DNA of 6,790 bases, taken from assembly GCA_964607765.1 (NCBI GenBank), contig CAZSNT010000292.1:1-6790 (forward strand), given 5' to 3'. Made by a program: the position numbers and the translations under genes. This document shows positions 6,167 to 6,790 of the stretch, piece after piece. Every line of letters begins with the position of its first letter. The first letter of the stretch is position 1. Under the pieces are notes generated by a model. The model was not told the origin of the DNA, searched no databases, and was given only the letters and a program-made list of their open reading frames with translations. The stretch is from CAZSNT01 sp964607765 (lineage in GTDB: Bacteria; Verrucomicrobiota; Lentisphaeria; Oligosphaerales; JABHEG01).

Positions 6167-6682
6167 GTGCAGTCGGATGCGTGCCAGGTGTACGTGGAGA
6201 CTATTCCTGCCGGGAGAGTCTACCACGGCGTGATGTGTGCCGTGTTGATCCTGCTTGCCGTGGCTGGCGGTGTCTTGGCTGGCGCCGGTCTGTGGGCGGG
6301 CGGGATTGCCTGCTGGGTCACACTCGCGTTGGTCGGCTGGGCCTATCTCGGTTGCAGGCGGACCGTGTTGACGGTTACGCAAGCGGCGTTTGACGTGCGC
6401 TATTGGCTGGCCGGGCAGCACGTGCCGCTGGACGACATTGCCTCGGTTCAGGTCAGGGATCAGATCGTTCTCCCGCCCGCATACGCGGGACACGTCAAAG
6501 CGGGGTATGGCTGGCACTCGTGGCCCGATCTCAAAGTCATGGTGTGCCGGAAGGGGTTGCCCGTGGTCGAGATTGTCACGCGCGACGGTGTTACGGTCAT
6601 CGTCACACCCCTGGATGCTGCCAAGCTCGCGCAAGCGCTGCATCAGGACATTCAGCCTGCCGGTGCCGGGAGTTTTTCCTGA
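6167..6682 (+). CDS. Small membrane protein with two TM helices and a PH-like domain
   Basis: A 171-residue protein from a GTG start chosen for the GGAGG 11 nt upstream; a TTG at 6149 would add six residues. After a short N-terminal segment there are two hydrophobic helices at about 21-42 and 45-63, then a basic CRR turn placing the rest in the cytoplasm by the positive-inside rule. Residues about 64-165 look like a bacterial PH-like domain: TVLTVTQAAFDV and a VPLDDIASVQV strand (86-96), further beta-strand segments (DLKVMV, VVEIVT, VTVIVT), and a closing amphipathic helix (DAAKLAQALHQDI). This layout is shared with small bacterial PH-domain membrane proteins of unknown role. The gene is divergent from the operon and preceded by a sigma-54-like element. 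I recognise the fold type only, not a specific family, and can name no function. Confidence 0.75.
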   Translation: MQSDACQVYVETIPAGRVYHGVMCAVLILLAVAGGVLAGAGLWAGGIACWVTLALVGWAYLGCRRTVLTVTQAAFDVRYWLAGQHVPLDDIASVQVRDQIVLPPAYAGHVKAGYGWHSWPDLKVMVCRKGLPVVEIVTRDGVTVIVTPLDAAKLAQALHQDIQPAGAGSFS

Positions 6683-6790
6683 TGTCGTGATGATTGTGTT
6701 TCCTCGACAGGACATGTTACCAGTCACAAGAGCGCGCAACCGGTCAGTTACGTGGGGCATCCGCGCGTCCCCCGTAGCCCGGCTCTCCCG
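6683..6790. other. Non-coding window end; no supported feature
   Basis: No convincing gene or terminator is visible here. A bulged hairpin (ACG-T-GGGG paired with CCCC-CGT, 6750-6775) has no T-run after it. A frame opening at ATG 6714 stays open to the window end but is only about 25 codons with poorly spaced AGGA. Confidence 0.5.

Noticed and set aside
5948..6760. 270-codon N-terminal extension of the aldo/keto reductase frame
   Set aside because: The extension is a His/Arg/Pro-rich sequence with no domain, lies antisense to the PH-like gene, and is made unnecessary by the ATG at 5947 with AAGGAG 10 nt upstream, next to the conserved start of the barrel.
6750..6775. Hairpin as terminator for the PH-like gene
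   Set aside because: The stem is short with a bulge, there is no following T-run, and it lies about 70 bp after the stop codon.
6714..6790. Possible start of another plus-strand gene
   Set aside because: Only about 25 codons are visible, the AGGA is 2 nt from the ATG, and the peptide has no recognisable feature.

Overview
This window looks like chromosomal DNA from a GC-rich bacterium of the PVC superphylum, most likely a planctomycete or a close relative. That assignment is inference. It rests on a Tat-exported Gfo/Idh/MocA oxidoreductase ending in a C-terminal tail I associate with PVC homologues, a secreted DUF6807 protein fused to HEAT repeats and a discoidin domain, good Shine-Dalgarno sites, and a sigma-54-like promoter. 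No rRNA or tRNA is present to settle it.

Layout, left to right. Positions 1-58 are a perfect heptamer tandem array (CCCCTAA; TTAGGGG on the minus strand), and its last partial unit supplies the stop codon of the first gene. Three genes then lie on the minus strand, transcribed right to left: an aldo/keto reductase (5947 to 4751), a large secreted DUF6807-HEAT-F5/8C protein (4735 to 1418) and a Tat-signal Gfo/Idh/MocA oxidoreductase (1342 to 56). Gaps of 15 bp and 75 bp suggest one operon, and the 75-bp gap may hold an extra internal promoter. A divergent intergenic region of about 220 bp (5948-6166) follows. It has a 9-bp direct repeat and a sigma-54-type -24/-12 element pointing right. Beyond it, on the plus strand, is a small membrane protein with two transmembrane helices and a PH-like domain (6167-6682). 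The last 108 bases hold no gene I can support.

How the genes may work together (inference): the first enzyme is cytoplasmic and the other two products are exported. The two oxidoreductase families commonly act on sugars or polyols, and discoidin domains often bind carbohydrate. DUF6807 genes are, as I recall, often found with Gfo/Idh/MocA genes in PVC genomes. A module for breaking down or modifying a glycan-derived sugar is the simplest reading, but no substrate can be named. The legacy 'methane oxygenase PmoA' label for DUF6807 should not be taken as evidence of methane metabolism. The best candidates for something undescribed are the domain fusion and the G-rich array at the operon's 3' end.
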